In this document: positions 43,984 through 52,423 of the stretch, one piece after another
Layout: the number at the start of each line of letters is the position of its first letter
Position numbering within the stretch: the first letter of the stretch is position 1
NCBI GenBank assembly: GCA_035384965.1
Contig: DAOOJE010000007.1
Span: forward strand, 1 to 64,000
Origin: JAAYVZ01 sp035384965
Lineage (GTDB): Bacteria > Acidobacteriota > Thermoanaerobaculia > Thermoanaerobaculales > Thermoanaerobaculaceae
Length of the DNA stretch: 64,000 bases
Direction of reading: 5' to 3'
Program-made: the position numbers and the translations under genes
Notes under the pieces: model-generated
The model's input: only the letters and a program-made list of their open reading frames with translations
Databases searched by the model: none
What the model was told of the DNA's origin: nothing

Positions 43984-46149
43984 ATGAGCGAGGCGCTGCC
44001 CCGTTTCGAGGAGATCCTGGACCTCGTCGCCAGCTACCACCCGGAGTGCGACGAGGTGCTGTTGCGCCGTGCCTACGTCTACTCGGCCATGGCGCACCGG
44101 GGGCAGGTGCGGGTCTCCGGCGAGCCGTACCTCATCCACCCGCTGGAGGTGGCGCGCATCCTCGCCGAGATGCATCTCGACGAGGTGGCGATCGCCGCCG
44201 GGCTGCTCCACGACTTGCTCGAGGACACCTTCGTGACCGAGGAGGAACTGGAGGCCCAGTTCGGCCCCCAGATCACGAAGATCGTCACAGCGCTCACCAA
44301 GATCACGACCATGGAGCAGTCGTACGCGGCACGCGAGGCGGCCCAGGCGGAAAACGTACGGCGCATGCTGCTGGCCTCGATCGAGGATGTGCGGGTAATC
44401 CTCGTAAAGCTCGCGGATCGGCTGCACAACATGCGCACCTTGCACTTCCTCCCCGAAGCGAGCCGCCGGCGGATCGCGCGCGAGACGCTCGAGATCTACG
44501 CGCCGATCGCCCACCGGCTGGGGATCGGCCGCATGAAGGCCGAGCTGGAGGACCTCGCGTTCGCCCACTCCCACCCTGAGGAGCACGCCCAGCTCGTCGA
44601 GCAGCTCCGGCAGCGCGAGGCGGCGGCGCGGGCGCTCATCGACCAGATCCGCGGGATCCTCGGGCGAGTGCTCGAGGAAAACGACATCCAGGCCGAGATC
44701 CGCGGCCGGATCAAGCACCTCTACTCGATCTGGACCAAGCTCAAGCGCCAGGGCATCAGCCTCGACCGCGTGTACGACTTCCTGGCCTTCCGCATCATCG
44801 TCGAGACGGTGCAGCAGTGCTACGGCGCCCTCGGGCTCATCCACCAGCTCTGGCGGCCGGTGCCGGGGCGCATCAAGGACTACATCGCGATGCCCAAGCC
44901 CAACGCCTACCAGTCGTTGCACACCTCGGTGATGGGCCCGGAGGGACAGCCGTTCGAAGTGCAGATTCGCACCTACGACATGGATCAGATCGCCGAGAGC
45001 GGCATTGCGGCTCACTGGATGTACAAGGCGGGTCGGGCCGCCGAGCCCGAGCCCGAGCGCGCCAACTGGCTGCGCGGCCTGGTCGAGGGGCAGCAGGACA
45101 ACCCGCGCGACTTCCTCGACTCGCTCAAGCTCGATCTCTACCCGGAAGAGGTGTACACGTTCTCGCCGAAGGGCGAGGTGTTCGCCTTCCCGCGCGGCGC
45201 CACCGCCATCGACTACGCGTACCGGGTCCACACTGAGCTGGGCCACCGGTGCGTCGGCGCCCGCATCAACGGCCGGCTCGTTCCCCTCCGGACCAGGCTG
45301 GAAAACGGCGACATCGTCGAGATCATGACCTCGCCCACCCAGGTGCCCAGCCGCGACTGGCTCGACATCGCCGCCACGGCCCGCGCCAGGAACAAGATCC
45401 GGGCCTGGCTGAACCGGGGGGAGAAGGAGCATGCCGTGGAGATGGGGCAGCGGCTGCTGGAACGGGAGTGCCGGCGGCTGCGGCTGCCGGTCAAGCTGCT
45501 GCGAGATGTCCCCCAGCTCACCAAGATGGCGATGGAGCACGGGTTCGCCAAGACCGAGGACTTCGTCGCCGCGATCGGCTTCGGGCGTCTCGGGGCACGC
45601 GAGGTCCTGCTGCCGCTCGCGCGGCGCCCCGACGAACTGCACCCCCCGGCACCGAAGGCACCGCCCCCGGTGGTCACCGAGTCGGTGATCACGGTCAAGG
45701 GCCAGCGCGACCTGCTGACGTTCCGGGCCCGTTGCTGCAACCCCTTGCCCGGAGACGAGATCTGCGGCTACGTCACGCGCGGGCGGGGAGTGGCGATCCA
45801 TGCGGCGACCTGCCACAACCTCCGCCGCCTCCGCGCTGCGACCGACCGGCTCGTCAAGGTGGAGTGGGGGCCCACGCAGGGCGCCTCGTACGCGGTGCCG
45901 CTCAACGTCAGCTTCGAGGACCGGCCGGGGATGCTCGCCGCCATCACCCAGGCGGTGACCGGCGAGGAGGCGAACATCCGGAGCTGCCAGATGGCCGCGC
46001 ACGACCGGCGACGGGGGGCGGCCGACCTCATCATCGACATCCAGGGGCGCGAGCACCTGGCGCGGGTGTTCGGCGCGCTGCGCCAGGTTCCGGGTGTGAC
46101 AGGCGTGGCTTCCGGCCCCTCCGTGTTCTCCCGCCGGTCCGAGTTCTGA
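43984..46149 (+). CDS. relA/spoT: Bifunctional (p)ppGpp synthetase/hydrolase
   Basis: This 721-aa protein has an N-terminal HD hydrolase with an intact metal site (His52 in IHPLEVARIL, His76-Asp77 in LLHDLLEDT, with the ED pair). A synthetase domain follows (GRIKHLYSIWTKLKRQG, GRIKDYIAMPKPNAYQSLH, FEVQIRTYDMD). A TGS domain (VYTFSPKGEVFAFPRGATAI) and a C-terminal ACT domain (FEDRPGMLAAITQAVTGEEA) complete it. The HD site looks functional, so it should both make and degrade the alarmone. Confidence 0.95.
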   Translation: MSEALPRFEEILDLVASYHPECDEVLLRRAYVYSAMAHRGQVRVSGEPYLIHPLEVARILAEMHLDEVAIAAGLLHDLLEDTFVTEEELEAQFGPQITKIVTALTKITTMEQSYAAREAAQAENVRRMLLASIEDVRVILVKLADRLHNMRTLHFLPEASRRRIARETLEIYAPIAHRLGIGRMKAELEDLAFAHSHPEEHAQLVEQLRQREAAARALIDQIRGILGRVLEENDIQAEIRGRIKHLYSIWTKLKRQGISLDRVYDFLAFRIIVETVQQCYGALGLIHQLWRPVPGRIKDYIAMPKPNAYQSLHTSVMGPEGQPFEVQIRTYDMDQIAESGIAAHWMYKAGRAAEPEPERANWLRGLVEGQQDNPRDFLDSLKLDLYPEEVYTFSPKGEVFAFPRGATAIDYAYRVHTELGHRCVGARINGRLVPLRTRLENGDIVEIMTSPTQVPSRDWLDIAATARARNKIRAWLNRGEKEHAVEMGQRLLERECRRLRLPVKLLRDVPQLTKMAMEHGFAKTEDFVAAIGFGRLGAREVLLPLARRPDELHPPAPKAPPPVVTESVITVKGQRDLLTFRARCCNPLPGDEICGYVTRGRGVAIHAATCHNLRRLRAATDRLVKVEWGPTQGASYAVPLNVSFEDRPGMLAAITQAVTGEEANIRSCQMAAHDRRRGAADLIIDIQGREHLARVFGALRQVPGVTGVASGPSVFSRRSEF

Positions 46150-46175
46150 TCCGGCAACCCTCCCGCTCCGCGGCC

Positions 46176-46210
46176 CTCGACTCTCGACGCTCGACCGGGC
46201 GGGCGGGCTT
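46176..46210. repeat. Family-A heptamer repeat after relA/spoT
   Basis: Five 7-nt units are contiguous: CTCGACT, CTCGACG, CTCGACC, GGGCGGG, CGGGCTT. It lies in the convergent gap between relA/spoT and rpmB and is the clearest member of the family. Confidence 0.65.
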
Positions 46211-46232
46211 CCGCGTGTGACCCAGATCACCG

Positions 46233-46266
46233 GAAAACGAAACGGCCGCACCGGGCGGTGCGGCCG
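46233..46266 (-). terminator. Intrinsic terminator of rpmB
   Basis: Perfect 10-bp arms CGGCCGCACC and GGTGCGGCCG (46243-46266) with a 4-nt loop are followed on the minus strand by TTTCGTTTTC (46242-46233). It lies 24 bp after the rpmB stop. Confidence 0.85.
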
Positions 46267-46289
46267 AGCACGTCGAAAGCGAGAGGAAG

Positions 46290-46484
46290 CTAGTGCGGCG
46301 CCTTGACGACCTTGCCGGAGCGCAGGCAGCGGGTGCAGACCTTGACGCGCTTGGGCTGGCCGTCACGCAAGGCGCGAACGGTCCGGAGGTTCGGCCGCCA
46401 TTCTCGCTTGGTCACGTTGTGGGCATGGGAGATCCGGTTGCCCACGATGGTCGTCTTGCCGCAGATTTCACACGCCCGAGCCAT
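46290..46484 (-). CDS. rpmB: 50S ribosomal protein L28
   Basis: The 64-aa protein starts MARACEICGKTTIVGNRISH and ends CTRCLRSGKVVKAPH, with the two CxxC zinc pairs (CEIC, CTRC), the C+ form of L28. It includes NVTKREWRPNL. A zinc-binding L28 is expected where zinc is sufficient. The ATG at 46484 follows a GGAGGAGG site. It is monocistronic, with its own promoter and terminator. Confidence 0.95.
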   Translation of the reverse strand: MARACEICGKTTIVGNRISHAHNVTKREWRPNLRTVRALRDGQPKRVKVCTRCLRSGKVVKAPH

Positions 46485-46487
46485 ACA

Positions 46488-46510
46488 ACCTCCTCCCTCG
46501 ACCGAGGGAG
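46488..46510 (-). promoter_or_regulatory. Hairpin overlapping the rpmB ribosome-binding site
   Basis: In the mRNA CTCCCTCG pairs with CGAGGGAG (46493-46510, 2-nt loop), and the second arm runs into the GGAGG ribosome site. Melting would be needed for initiation, so translational control is possible. The 2-nt loop would force the end pairs to open. Confidence 0.35.
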
Positions 46511-46515
46511 CGCGC

Positions 46516-46544
46516 ATACTAGCACCGATCGCCCGGCTTGCCAA
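46516..46544 (-). promoter_or_regulatory. rpmB promoter
   Basis: On the minus strand TTGGCA (46544-46539) and TAGTAT (46521-46516) are exactly 17 bp apart. The predicted start leaves a leader of about 25 nt to the ATG at 46484. Confidence 0.75.
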
Positions 46545-46646
46545 GAGGGCTTGCGAAGCCAGGCACGAGCACGTTGGAAAGAGGCCCGTGGCGGTGTACA
46601 CTGCCGCCGATGAGCGTACCAAGCGGGCCTGGTGGCGGTGGAGTTC

Positions 46647-46675
46647 TTGACAAGGCGCTGGCTGCTTGCTAGATT
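46647..46675 (+). promoter_or_regulatory. Promoter of the pilMNOPQ operon
   Basis: TTGACA (46647-46652) and TAGATT (46670-46675) have a 17-bp spacer, close to sigma-70 consensus. The pilM GTG is 73 nt downstream. No other promoter is evident before the terminator at 55923. Confidence 0.8.
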
Positions 46676-46748
46676 AGCCCCAAAAGATGGGTTGCACGTG
46701 ACTACCATCACGATACTGAGCGCAGGCGCGAAGAGGGGGCGGTGATCC

Positions 46749-47798
46749 GTGCTGCTAGGAAAGAAGAAGTCGATCGTCGGACTTGACATCGGCTCCTCGG
46801 CGATCAAGCTCGTGGAGCTCAAGCCTGGTAAGGGCGGTCGTTTCAGTCTGGTTCATGCCGCCCACGCACCGTTGTCCCCCGAGGCGATCGTCGAGGGCAC
46901 GGTGATGGACTCGTCGCTGGTGGTCGAGGTCGCCCAACGACTGATCCAGGAGCAGGGGGTCAAGAACCCGAATATCGGTATCTCGCTCTCGGGCATGTCG
47001 GTGGCGATCCGCAAGATCCAGGTGCCGGCGATGTCGGAGGCCGAGCTCGCGGAGTCGATCCACTGGGAGGCCGAGCAGTACCTGCCGTTCGACGTCAACG
47101 AGGTCAACCTCGACTACGTCGTGCTGTCGCAGGACGCCGACAACATGGAGGTGCTCCTGGTGGCGGCCAAGAAGGACCGCATCGCCGACTACACCGGGAT
47201 CATCATGCAGCTCGGCAAGACGCCGGCGCTCGTCGACGTGGACGTGTTCGCCCTGCAGAACGCCTACGAGTACAACTACGGCGTCCCGCAGGACCGCGTC
47301 GTGGCGCTCGTCAACGTCGGCGCGCACATCATGAACGTCAACATCCTGGCCCACGGCATGTCGGTGTTCTGGCGCGACATCGTGTTCGGCGGCAACGCCT
47401 ACACCGAGGCGATCCAGCGCGAGCTCAACCTCACGCGCGAGCAGGCCGAGGCGGTGAAGGCGGGCGAGCAGCTCGGCGACCACACGCCGCAGACGATCCT
47501 GGGCGTGCTCAACGGGGTCAGCGAGGACCTCGCAGCCGAGCTCCAGAAGACCTTCGAGTTCTTCTACACCACGTCGAGCCACGATCAGGTGGAGGAAGTG
47601 GTGCTGGCGGGAGGGGCGTCCCAGGTTCTCAACCTCGACGCCGTGCTGCGCGAGCGGCTGGGCGCCAAGGTCGAGCTGATGAACCCGTTCCGCGAGATCC
47701 AGTACTCGGAGAGCCAGTTCAGCCCTGAGTGGCTCAACCGACACGCCCCCGCGATGGCGGTTGCGGTGGGAATGGGCCTGCGAACCACCGGAGACTGA
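46749..47798 (+). CDS. pilM: Type IV pilus assembly protein PilM
   Basis: The 349-aa actin/FtsA-like protein starts KKSIVGLDIGSSAIKLVELK with the phosphate-1 loop. It carries the SHS2 segment (AELAESIHWEAEQYLPFDVN) and the C-terminal VEEVVLAGGASQVLNLD. It forms a cytoplasmic ring that binds the PilN N-terminus. The GTG at 46749 places the ATPase motif correctly. It is the first gene of the operon. Confidence 0.94.
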   Translation: MLLGKKKSIVGLDIGSSAIKLVELKPGKGGRFSLVHAAHAPLSPEAIVEGTVMDSSLVVEVAQRLIQEQGVKNPNIGISLSGMSVAIRKIQVPAMSEAELAESIHWEAEQYLPFDVNEVNLDYVVLSQDADNMEVLLVAAKKDRIADYTGIIMQLGKTPALVDVDVFALQNAYEYNYGVPQDRVVALVNVGAHIMNVNILAHGMSVFWRDIVFGGNAYTEAIQRELNLTREQAEAVKAGEQLGDHTPQTILGVLNGVSEDLAAELQKTFEFFYTTSSHDQVEEVVLAGGASQVLNLDAVLRERLGAKVELMNPFREIQYSESQFSPEWLNRHAPAMAVAVGMGLRTTGD

Positions 47799-47803
47799 CG
47801 CCG

Positions 47804-48403
47804 ATGATCAAGGTCAACCTGCTCGTCGAAGCGCGCGCTGAAAAGGCCACCCGCCAGCCGCTCATCTCCATCGGTTCTCTCAGCGGCGCCAACGTCAACA
47901 ATTACATCATCCTCGGACTGCTCCTGGTCGGCCTCGCGGTGGTCGGCTACCGCTACTATCAGCTCGACTCCAAGCGCAAGGAAATCAGGGCCGAGATCGC
48001 GGTCAACCAGAAGGAGTTCGAGCGCCTCAAGCCGATCATCGACGAGGTCGAGGAGTTCAAGAAGAAGAACGCCGAGCTCAAGCGCAAGATCGAGGTCATC
48101 GAGAAGCTCAAGCAGGACCAGCAGGGCCCGGTGCGGATCATGGACGAGGTGAGCAAGGCCCTGCCCGACCTCCTCTGGCTCGACAGCCTCAACCTGTCCG
48201 GGAACACGATCACCATCCGCGGCCAGGCCCTCAACGAGAACGCGGTCGCCAACTTCATCTCGAACCTGGGTTCGAGCCCGTTCTTCCAGGAGCCTGCCCT
48301 GAACATCATGCGCCAGGACGCCAAGGGCGTATTTACCTTCGATCTCGCCTGCACGTTCTCGTACGCGCCGCGGCAGGCGAGCGAGACCCCGAAGGGGCAG
48401 TAA
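47804..48403 (+). CDS. pilN: Type IV pilus inner-membrane protein PilN
   Basis: The 199-aa protein begins MIKVNLL, the conserved PilM-binding motif (INLLP-like). It has one membrane helix (NYIILGLLLVGLAVVGYRYY), a coiled coil rich in Lys/Glu (about 60-110), and the periplasmic ferredoxin-like domain starting ALPDLLWLDSLNLSGNTITI. It starts 5 nt after pilM. Confidence 0.92.
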   Translation: MIKVNLLVEARAEKATRQPLISIGSLSGANVNNYIILGLLLVGLAVVGYRYYQLDSKRKEIRAEIAVNQKEFERLKPIIDEVEEFKKKNAELKRKIEVIEKLKQDQQGPVRIMDEVSKALPDLLWLDSLNLSGNTITIRGQALNENAVANFISNLGSSPFFQEPALNIMRQDAKGVFTFDLACTFSYAPRQASETPKGQ

Positions 48404-48418
48404 AGGAGCGAGGGGTTC

Positions 48419-49003
48419 ATGGCCACCTTGGATCTGACCGGCAAGCCTTGGTACTGGGGTGCGATCATCGGGGTCCTGCTCGCCGTTGGCCTCTTCTGGG
48501 CCATGCAGCGGCTGGTCTTCGAGGACATCCAGCGGGACATCGTCAGCAGCACCGCGGAGCTCGAGAAGCTGAAGGAGAAGGTGCGGCAAGGAAAGCTGGC
48601 GGAGAGCCGGCTCCCGCAGTTCCGCGAGGAGGCCCAGCGCCTGGAGACCGAGCTCCAGCGCCTGCTGCGGATTCTCCCGACCGCACGCCAGACCGACGAG
48701 CTGATCAAGAAGATCAAGTCGCTCACCGAGCGGGCCGCGTTCCGTCTCGCGACCTTCCAGCCGCAGGCGTTCGCGAAGAAGGAGTTTCTCACCGAGTGGC
48801 CGATCACGGTGACGATGGATGCGACGTACCACGAGCTGGCGCTGTTCTTCGACCGGCTGTCGCGGTTTTCCCGCATCATCAACGTCGACACGCTGACGAT
48901 CAACGCCGCGACGGCTCGGCGTGGTGGGTACTCGATCTCCACCACCTTCACCATGAAAACCTTCATCTACGGCGATGTGAAGCCGGTTGGAGGCGGACGA
49001 TGA
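48419..49003 (+). CDS. pilO: Type IV pilus inner-membrane protein PilO
   Basis: In this 194-aa protein a single N-terminal helix (GAIIGVLLAVGLFWAMQRL) is followed by a coiled coil (EKLKEKVRQGKLAESRLPQF) and a PilO periplasmic domain (YHELALFFDRLSRFSRIINV). It dimerises with PilN. AAAGGAGCGAGGGG precedes the ATG, and the stop overlaps pilP (ATGA). Confidence 0.92.
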   Translation: MATLDLTGKPWYWGAIIGVLLAVGLFWAMQRLVFEDIQRDIVSSTAELEKLKEKVRQGKLAESRLPQFREEAQRLETELQRLLRILPTARQTDELIKKIKSLTERAAFRLATFQPQAFAKKEFLTEWPITVTMDATYHELALFFDRLSRFSRIINVDTLTINAATARRGGYSISTTFTMKTFIYGDVKPVGGGR

Positions 49004-49491
49004 GAGCCTTCGTGCTGACCCTGGGATTGCTTGTGGTCGCGGGCCTGGCGCTCGCCCAGGCTCCGGCCGCGAAGCCGACGCCGGAAGCGGTGCCGGAAAC
49101 GCCGATCGACACCTCGGCGATCGAGGGCATCCTGCGCGGCGAGGAGGCGGCCGACGCCGGCCAGGGCTTCACCTACGACGCCGCGAACCGGCGCGACCCG
49201 TTCCGGTCGCTGCTCGCGGGCCCGGTCAAGGAAGACATGGGAGAGCGACCGCCCGGCCTGCGGGGCATGGGGATCGAGGAGATCCAGCTCAAGGGGATCC
49301 TCCGCCTGCCGGAAGGCTGGGTGGCGATGATCCAGGGTACGGACAACATGAGCCACATGATTCGCGCTGGCATGGTGCTGTACGACGGCACGGTGGAGCG
49401 GGTCGAGTCCAACCGCGTCGTCTTCAAGCTGCAAGTGAGCGATCCAAAGAGCCTCAAGCCCTACCGCGAGGTTGTCAGGGTGCTGCAGTGA
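49000..49491 (+). CDS. pilP: Type IV pilus alignment protein PilP
   Basis: The 163-aa protein has a signal peptide (MRAFVLTLGLLVVAGLALA) without a lipobox Cys, so it is not an obvious lipoprotein as in other systems. It then has a Pro-rich linker and the PilP beta-domain (RRDPFRSLLAG, LKGILRLPEGWVAMI, KPYREVVRVLQ). It links PilNO to the PilQ secretin. Confidence 0.9.
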   Translation: MRAFVLTLGLLVVAGLALAQAPAAKPTPEAVPETPIDTSAIEGILRGEEAADAGQGFTYDAANRRDPFRSLLAGPVKEDMGERPPGLRGMGIEEIQLKGILRLPEGWVAMIQGTDNMSHMIRAGMVLYDGTVERVESNRVVFKLQVSDPKSLKPYREVVRVLQ

Positions 49492-49510
49492 TTCCGCTTT
49501 GGGGGTTGCG

Positions 49511-51826
49511 ATGATGGCGACACGTTCTCGCGCGGTGACAGCAGTTGTGGCGGCGGCAGTCTCCGTCCTTCTCCTGCCCACGATGGTGCGGGCGGGAGAG
49601 AGCGTTTCCGTACTGGGCATGGCCTGGACGGAGAAGCCGGCCCAGGCGCTGGTCATCAGCGCCTCTGGACCGCTGCAGTTCAGCGAGGCCCGGCCCGAGC
49701 CGGGCGTGGTGGTGATTGACCTGCCAGGCGCGGTGCTGGCGGCGCAGGCGGCGCCGATCACGGCACCGGAAGCGGGGCTGCGGCGGGCGACGCTGGCGGC
49801 GCTGGCCGAGGGCGCGACGGGGGGTGTCCGGCTGCGGATCGAGGTGGAGCCCGGCGCCAGCGTGGCGGTGAATGCGCTTCCGGCCGGCCTCGAGGTGCGC
49901 CTCCGGTCCGCCGCGCCGACCGGCTCCCGGGATCTCGCCGACGTGGTGCCGGTGGCCGACGCCACCGGGGTGTCGATCCACCTGACGAGCGGCCAGCGCC
50001 TGGAAGGCAAGGTCTTCACGCTCGACAACCCGCCGCGGGTCGTGGTCGACCTCCCGGGGGTGATCAACCGGGTCGCCCGCCGGGTCCACCCGGTCGGCGC
50101 CGGGGGCGTGGTCCGCGTCAGGGTCGCGCAGCACGCGACCGAGCCGACGCCGGTCGTGCGCGTGGCGGTCGATCTCGAGAGCGCACAGCCGTACACCCTC
50201 GAGGCGACGGCCGACGGCGCGTTGTTGCGAGTCGGGGCGCCTCCCGAGGCCGCGCCGGTGACGGTCGCCGAGGCCACGCCGGTCCCGGCGGCGGCGGAGC
50301 CGGAGCCGGCCCCGGTCGAGACGACCACCGCCGCCAGCCCGGCAGCGGAGCCGGCGCCCCGTGAAGCGGAGGCCGCGCCCGTCGTGGCGGCGCAGACCAC
50401 GATCGTGGACGAGGCGAAGCCTCCGGCCGAACAGGCCGAGCCGGCCAGGCCCGTGCCGGTCGCCGAGCCGGCGCCCTTGACGGCGCCGCCGGCGGCGCCG
50501 CCGGTGCCGGCCGCCGATTCCCCGTGGACCTCGACGCGGGCCGCGCTGGCGGAGGAAGCCGGGCAGGAGAAGCTCGGCGCCCCGGGCGCCACGGAGGTCG
50601 AGAGCGAGGAGAAGAGGTTCACCGGCGAGCCGATGACGCTCGAGCTGAAGGACGCGGACATCAAGGACGTCCTCCGCACCTTCGCCAAGATCACGGGGCT
50701 CAACATCGTGGTGGACCCGAACGTATCGGGGTCGGTCACGGTGCAGCTCGAGAACGTCCCGTGGGACCAGGCGCTCGACATCATCCTGCGCATCAACGAC
50801 CTCGACTACGTGGTCGAGAACAACGTGCTGCGGGTGGCGAGGCTCGAGAAACTGAAGAACGAGAAGCGTCTGCTGGCCGACTTCAAAAAGGAAGAAGAGT
50901 CGGCCAAGCCGATGAGGACGGTCACCAAGACGCTCTCCTACATCAAGGCCCAGGAGGCGGCGGGAATCATCACCGGCAGCAACTTCATCATGTCGCCCAG
51001 GGGCACGGTCGTGGTCGACGCGCGCAACAACCTCCTCATCATCCGGGACAACGTCGACCGCCTGCCGGGGATCCTCGCCTTGCTGGAGCAGATGGACATG
51101 CCGGTGGCGCAGGTCATCATCGAGGCGCGGATCGTCGAGACGACGCGGACGTTCGCGCGCAACCTCGGCGTCTCCTGGGGGTTCACCGGGCGCGGCGACG
51201 CCTCGCGCGGCACCACCACGGGCTGGACGTTCCCCAACAGCTACCGGGTGGACGGCGGCGTCGAGTTCCTCAAGGGCACGCCGGTCCTGGCCATGACGTT
51301 CGCCGACATCCTCGACTCGTTCAACCTCGACTTCACGCTCGGGGCCGCCGAGGTGGACGGCCTCGCGAAGGTCGTCTCCTCGCCCAAGGTGACGGCGCAG
51401 AACAACCAGTCGGCGCGCATCCAGAGCGGGGTCATGATCCCGATCCAGACCGTCTCGAACAACACCGTGACCGTGCAGTACGTCGACGCGACGCTGGCGT
51501 TGCAGGTCACGCCGCAGATCACGGCCGAGGGCACGGTGATCCTCGACATCAACTTGCAGAAACGCGAGCCGGCCGCCGGGCTGGCGCAGGCGGGAGGCTC
51601 TAACACGCCGCTCATCACCCGCGACGCGCAGACCAGGCTCATGGTGCGCGACGGCGGCACGACCGTGATCGGCGGCATCTACCAGTTCAGCGACCAGACG
51701 TCGCAGGACCGGATCCCGGGGCTGCACCGCCTGCCGATTGTCGGTAACCTCTTCAAGAACAAGGGGATCAACAACCGGCACGACGAGTTGCTGATCTTCA
51801 TCACTCCGCGGATCGTGAAGTACTAG
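49511..51826 (+). CDS. pilQ: Type IV pilus secretin PilQ
   Basis: The 771-aa protein has a signal peptide and two AMIN domains (about 33-140 and 145-255) that bind peptidoglycan. A long Pro/Ala/Glu linker (about 260-365) leads to an STN/N0 domain (PMTLELKDADIKDVLRTFAK). An N1 domain and the secretin core follow, with VAQVIIEARIVETTRTFARN and PQITAEGTVILDINLQKREP, ending HDELLIFITPRIVKY. It forms the outer-membrane pilus channel. ATG 49511 is followed at once by a second ATG (49514); either is possible. Confidence 0.95.
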   Translation: MMATRSRAVTAVVAAAVSVLLLPTMVRAGESVSVLGMAWTEKPAQALVISASGPLQFSEARPEPGVVVIDLPGAVLAAQAAPITAPEAGLRRATLAALAEGATGGVRLRIEVEPGASVAVNALPAGLEVRLRSAAPTGSRDLADVVPVADATGVSIHLTSGQRLEGKVFTLDNPPRVVVDLPGVINRVARRVHPVGAGGVVRVRVAQHATEPTPVVRVAVDLESAQPYTLEATADGALLRVGAPPEAAPVTVAEATPVPAAAEPEPAPVETTTAASPAAEPAPREAEAAPVVAAQTTIVDEAKPPAEQAEPARPVPVAEPAPLTAPPAAPPVPAADSPWTSTRAALAEEAGQEKLGAPGATEVESEEKRFTGEPMTLELKDADIKDVLRTFAKITGLNIVVDPNVSGSVTVQLENVPWDQALDIILRINDLDYVVENNVLRVARLEKLKNEKRLLADFKKEEESAKPMRTVTKTLSYIKAQEAAGIITGSNFIMSPRGTVVVDARNNLLIIRDNVDRLPGILALLEQMDMPVAQVIIEARIVETTRTFARNLGVSWGFTGRGDASRGTTTGWTFPNSYRVDGGVEFLKGTPVLAMTFADILDSFNLDFTLGAAEVDGLAKVVSSPKVTAQNNQSARIQSGVMIPIQTVSNNTVTVQYVDATLALQVTPQITAEGTVILDINLQKREPAAGLAQAGGSNTPLITRDAQTRLMVRDGGTTVIGGIYQFSDQTSQDRIPGLHRLPIVGNLFKNKGINNRHDELLIFITPRIVKY

Positions 51827-51836
51827 GGGGGGCACA

Positions 51837-52400
51837 ATGAAGATGAATCGCCTCGTGCTCATGGCGCTCTGCAGTGTGGTCATCGGCATGCTCGTCGGCT
51901 GCAGCGGCGGGAACGACTCCGCGGATACCGAGGCCAACATCCTGCTGTCCGTGGACATCCCGGAAGGCGTCGCCGACGTGCCGGTCAACCTGGGGGCCGA
52001 CGTCGCCATCCCCAACTTCACGATCAAGTCGCAGCCGAAGACGCCGGGAATCGCCTTGTCCCAGCAGTCCGACGCCATCCTCAACGAGTGGGTGGTCACC
52101 TTCACCCGCACCGACGGGGGGACCGTGGCGTCGCGGATGTGGCGCAACTTCTACACCGTGTACGTGCCGGCGGGCGGCAGCGCATCGCTGACCAACTACC
52201 GCGTCATGCCGGTCGAGTACCTGTCCGAGCCTCCGCTCAACCAGCTCTGGCCCGAAAACGGCGGGTTCGACAAGGAAACGGGCAAGGACAACATCCGGCA
52301 GAAGCTGCGGGTCGATATCTACGGCAAGACGGTGGCCGGCCAGAGGGTGAGCGTCGGCTTCGATATCAACGTCCGGTTCTACTACGCGCTGCCGGAGTGA
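51837..52400 (+). CDS. Small lipoprotein in the pil operon, unknown function
   Basis: The 187-aa protein has a lipoprotein signal (MALCSVVIGMLVGC, lipidated Cys at about residue 22) and a beta-rich mature part without recognised family (VDIPEGVADVPVNLGADVAI, NFYTVYVPAGGSASLTNYRV). It starts 10 nt after pilQ and is followed within 25 nt by the IPT/TIG lipoprotein, so it probably acts with the pilus machine or on the outer-membrane face of it. It may be a pilotin-like or surface accessory. Confidence 0.6.
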   Translation: MKMNRLVLMALCSVVIGMLVGCSGGNDSADTEANILLSVDIPEGVADVPVNLGADVAIPNFTIKSQPKTPGIALSQQSDAILNEWVVTFTRTDGGTVASRMWRNFYTVYVPAGGSASLTNYRVMPVEYLSEPPLNQLWPENGGFDKETGKDNIRQKLRVDIYGKTVAGQRVSVGFDINVRFYYALPE

Positions 52401-52423
52401 GGACGAAGATGCGGGAGACGAGT

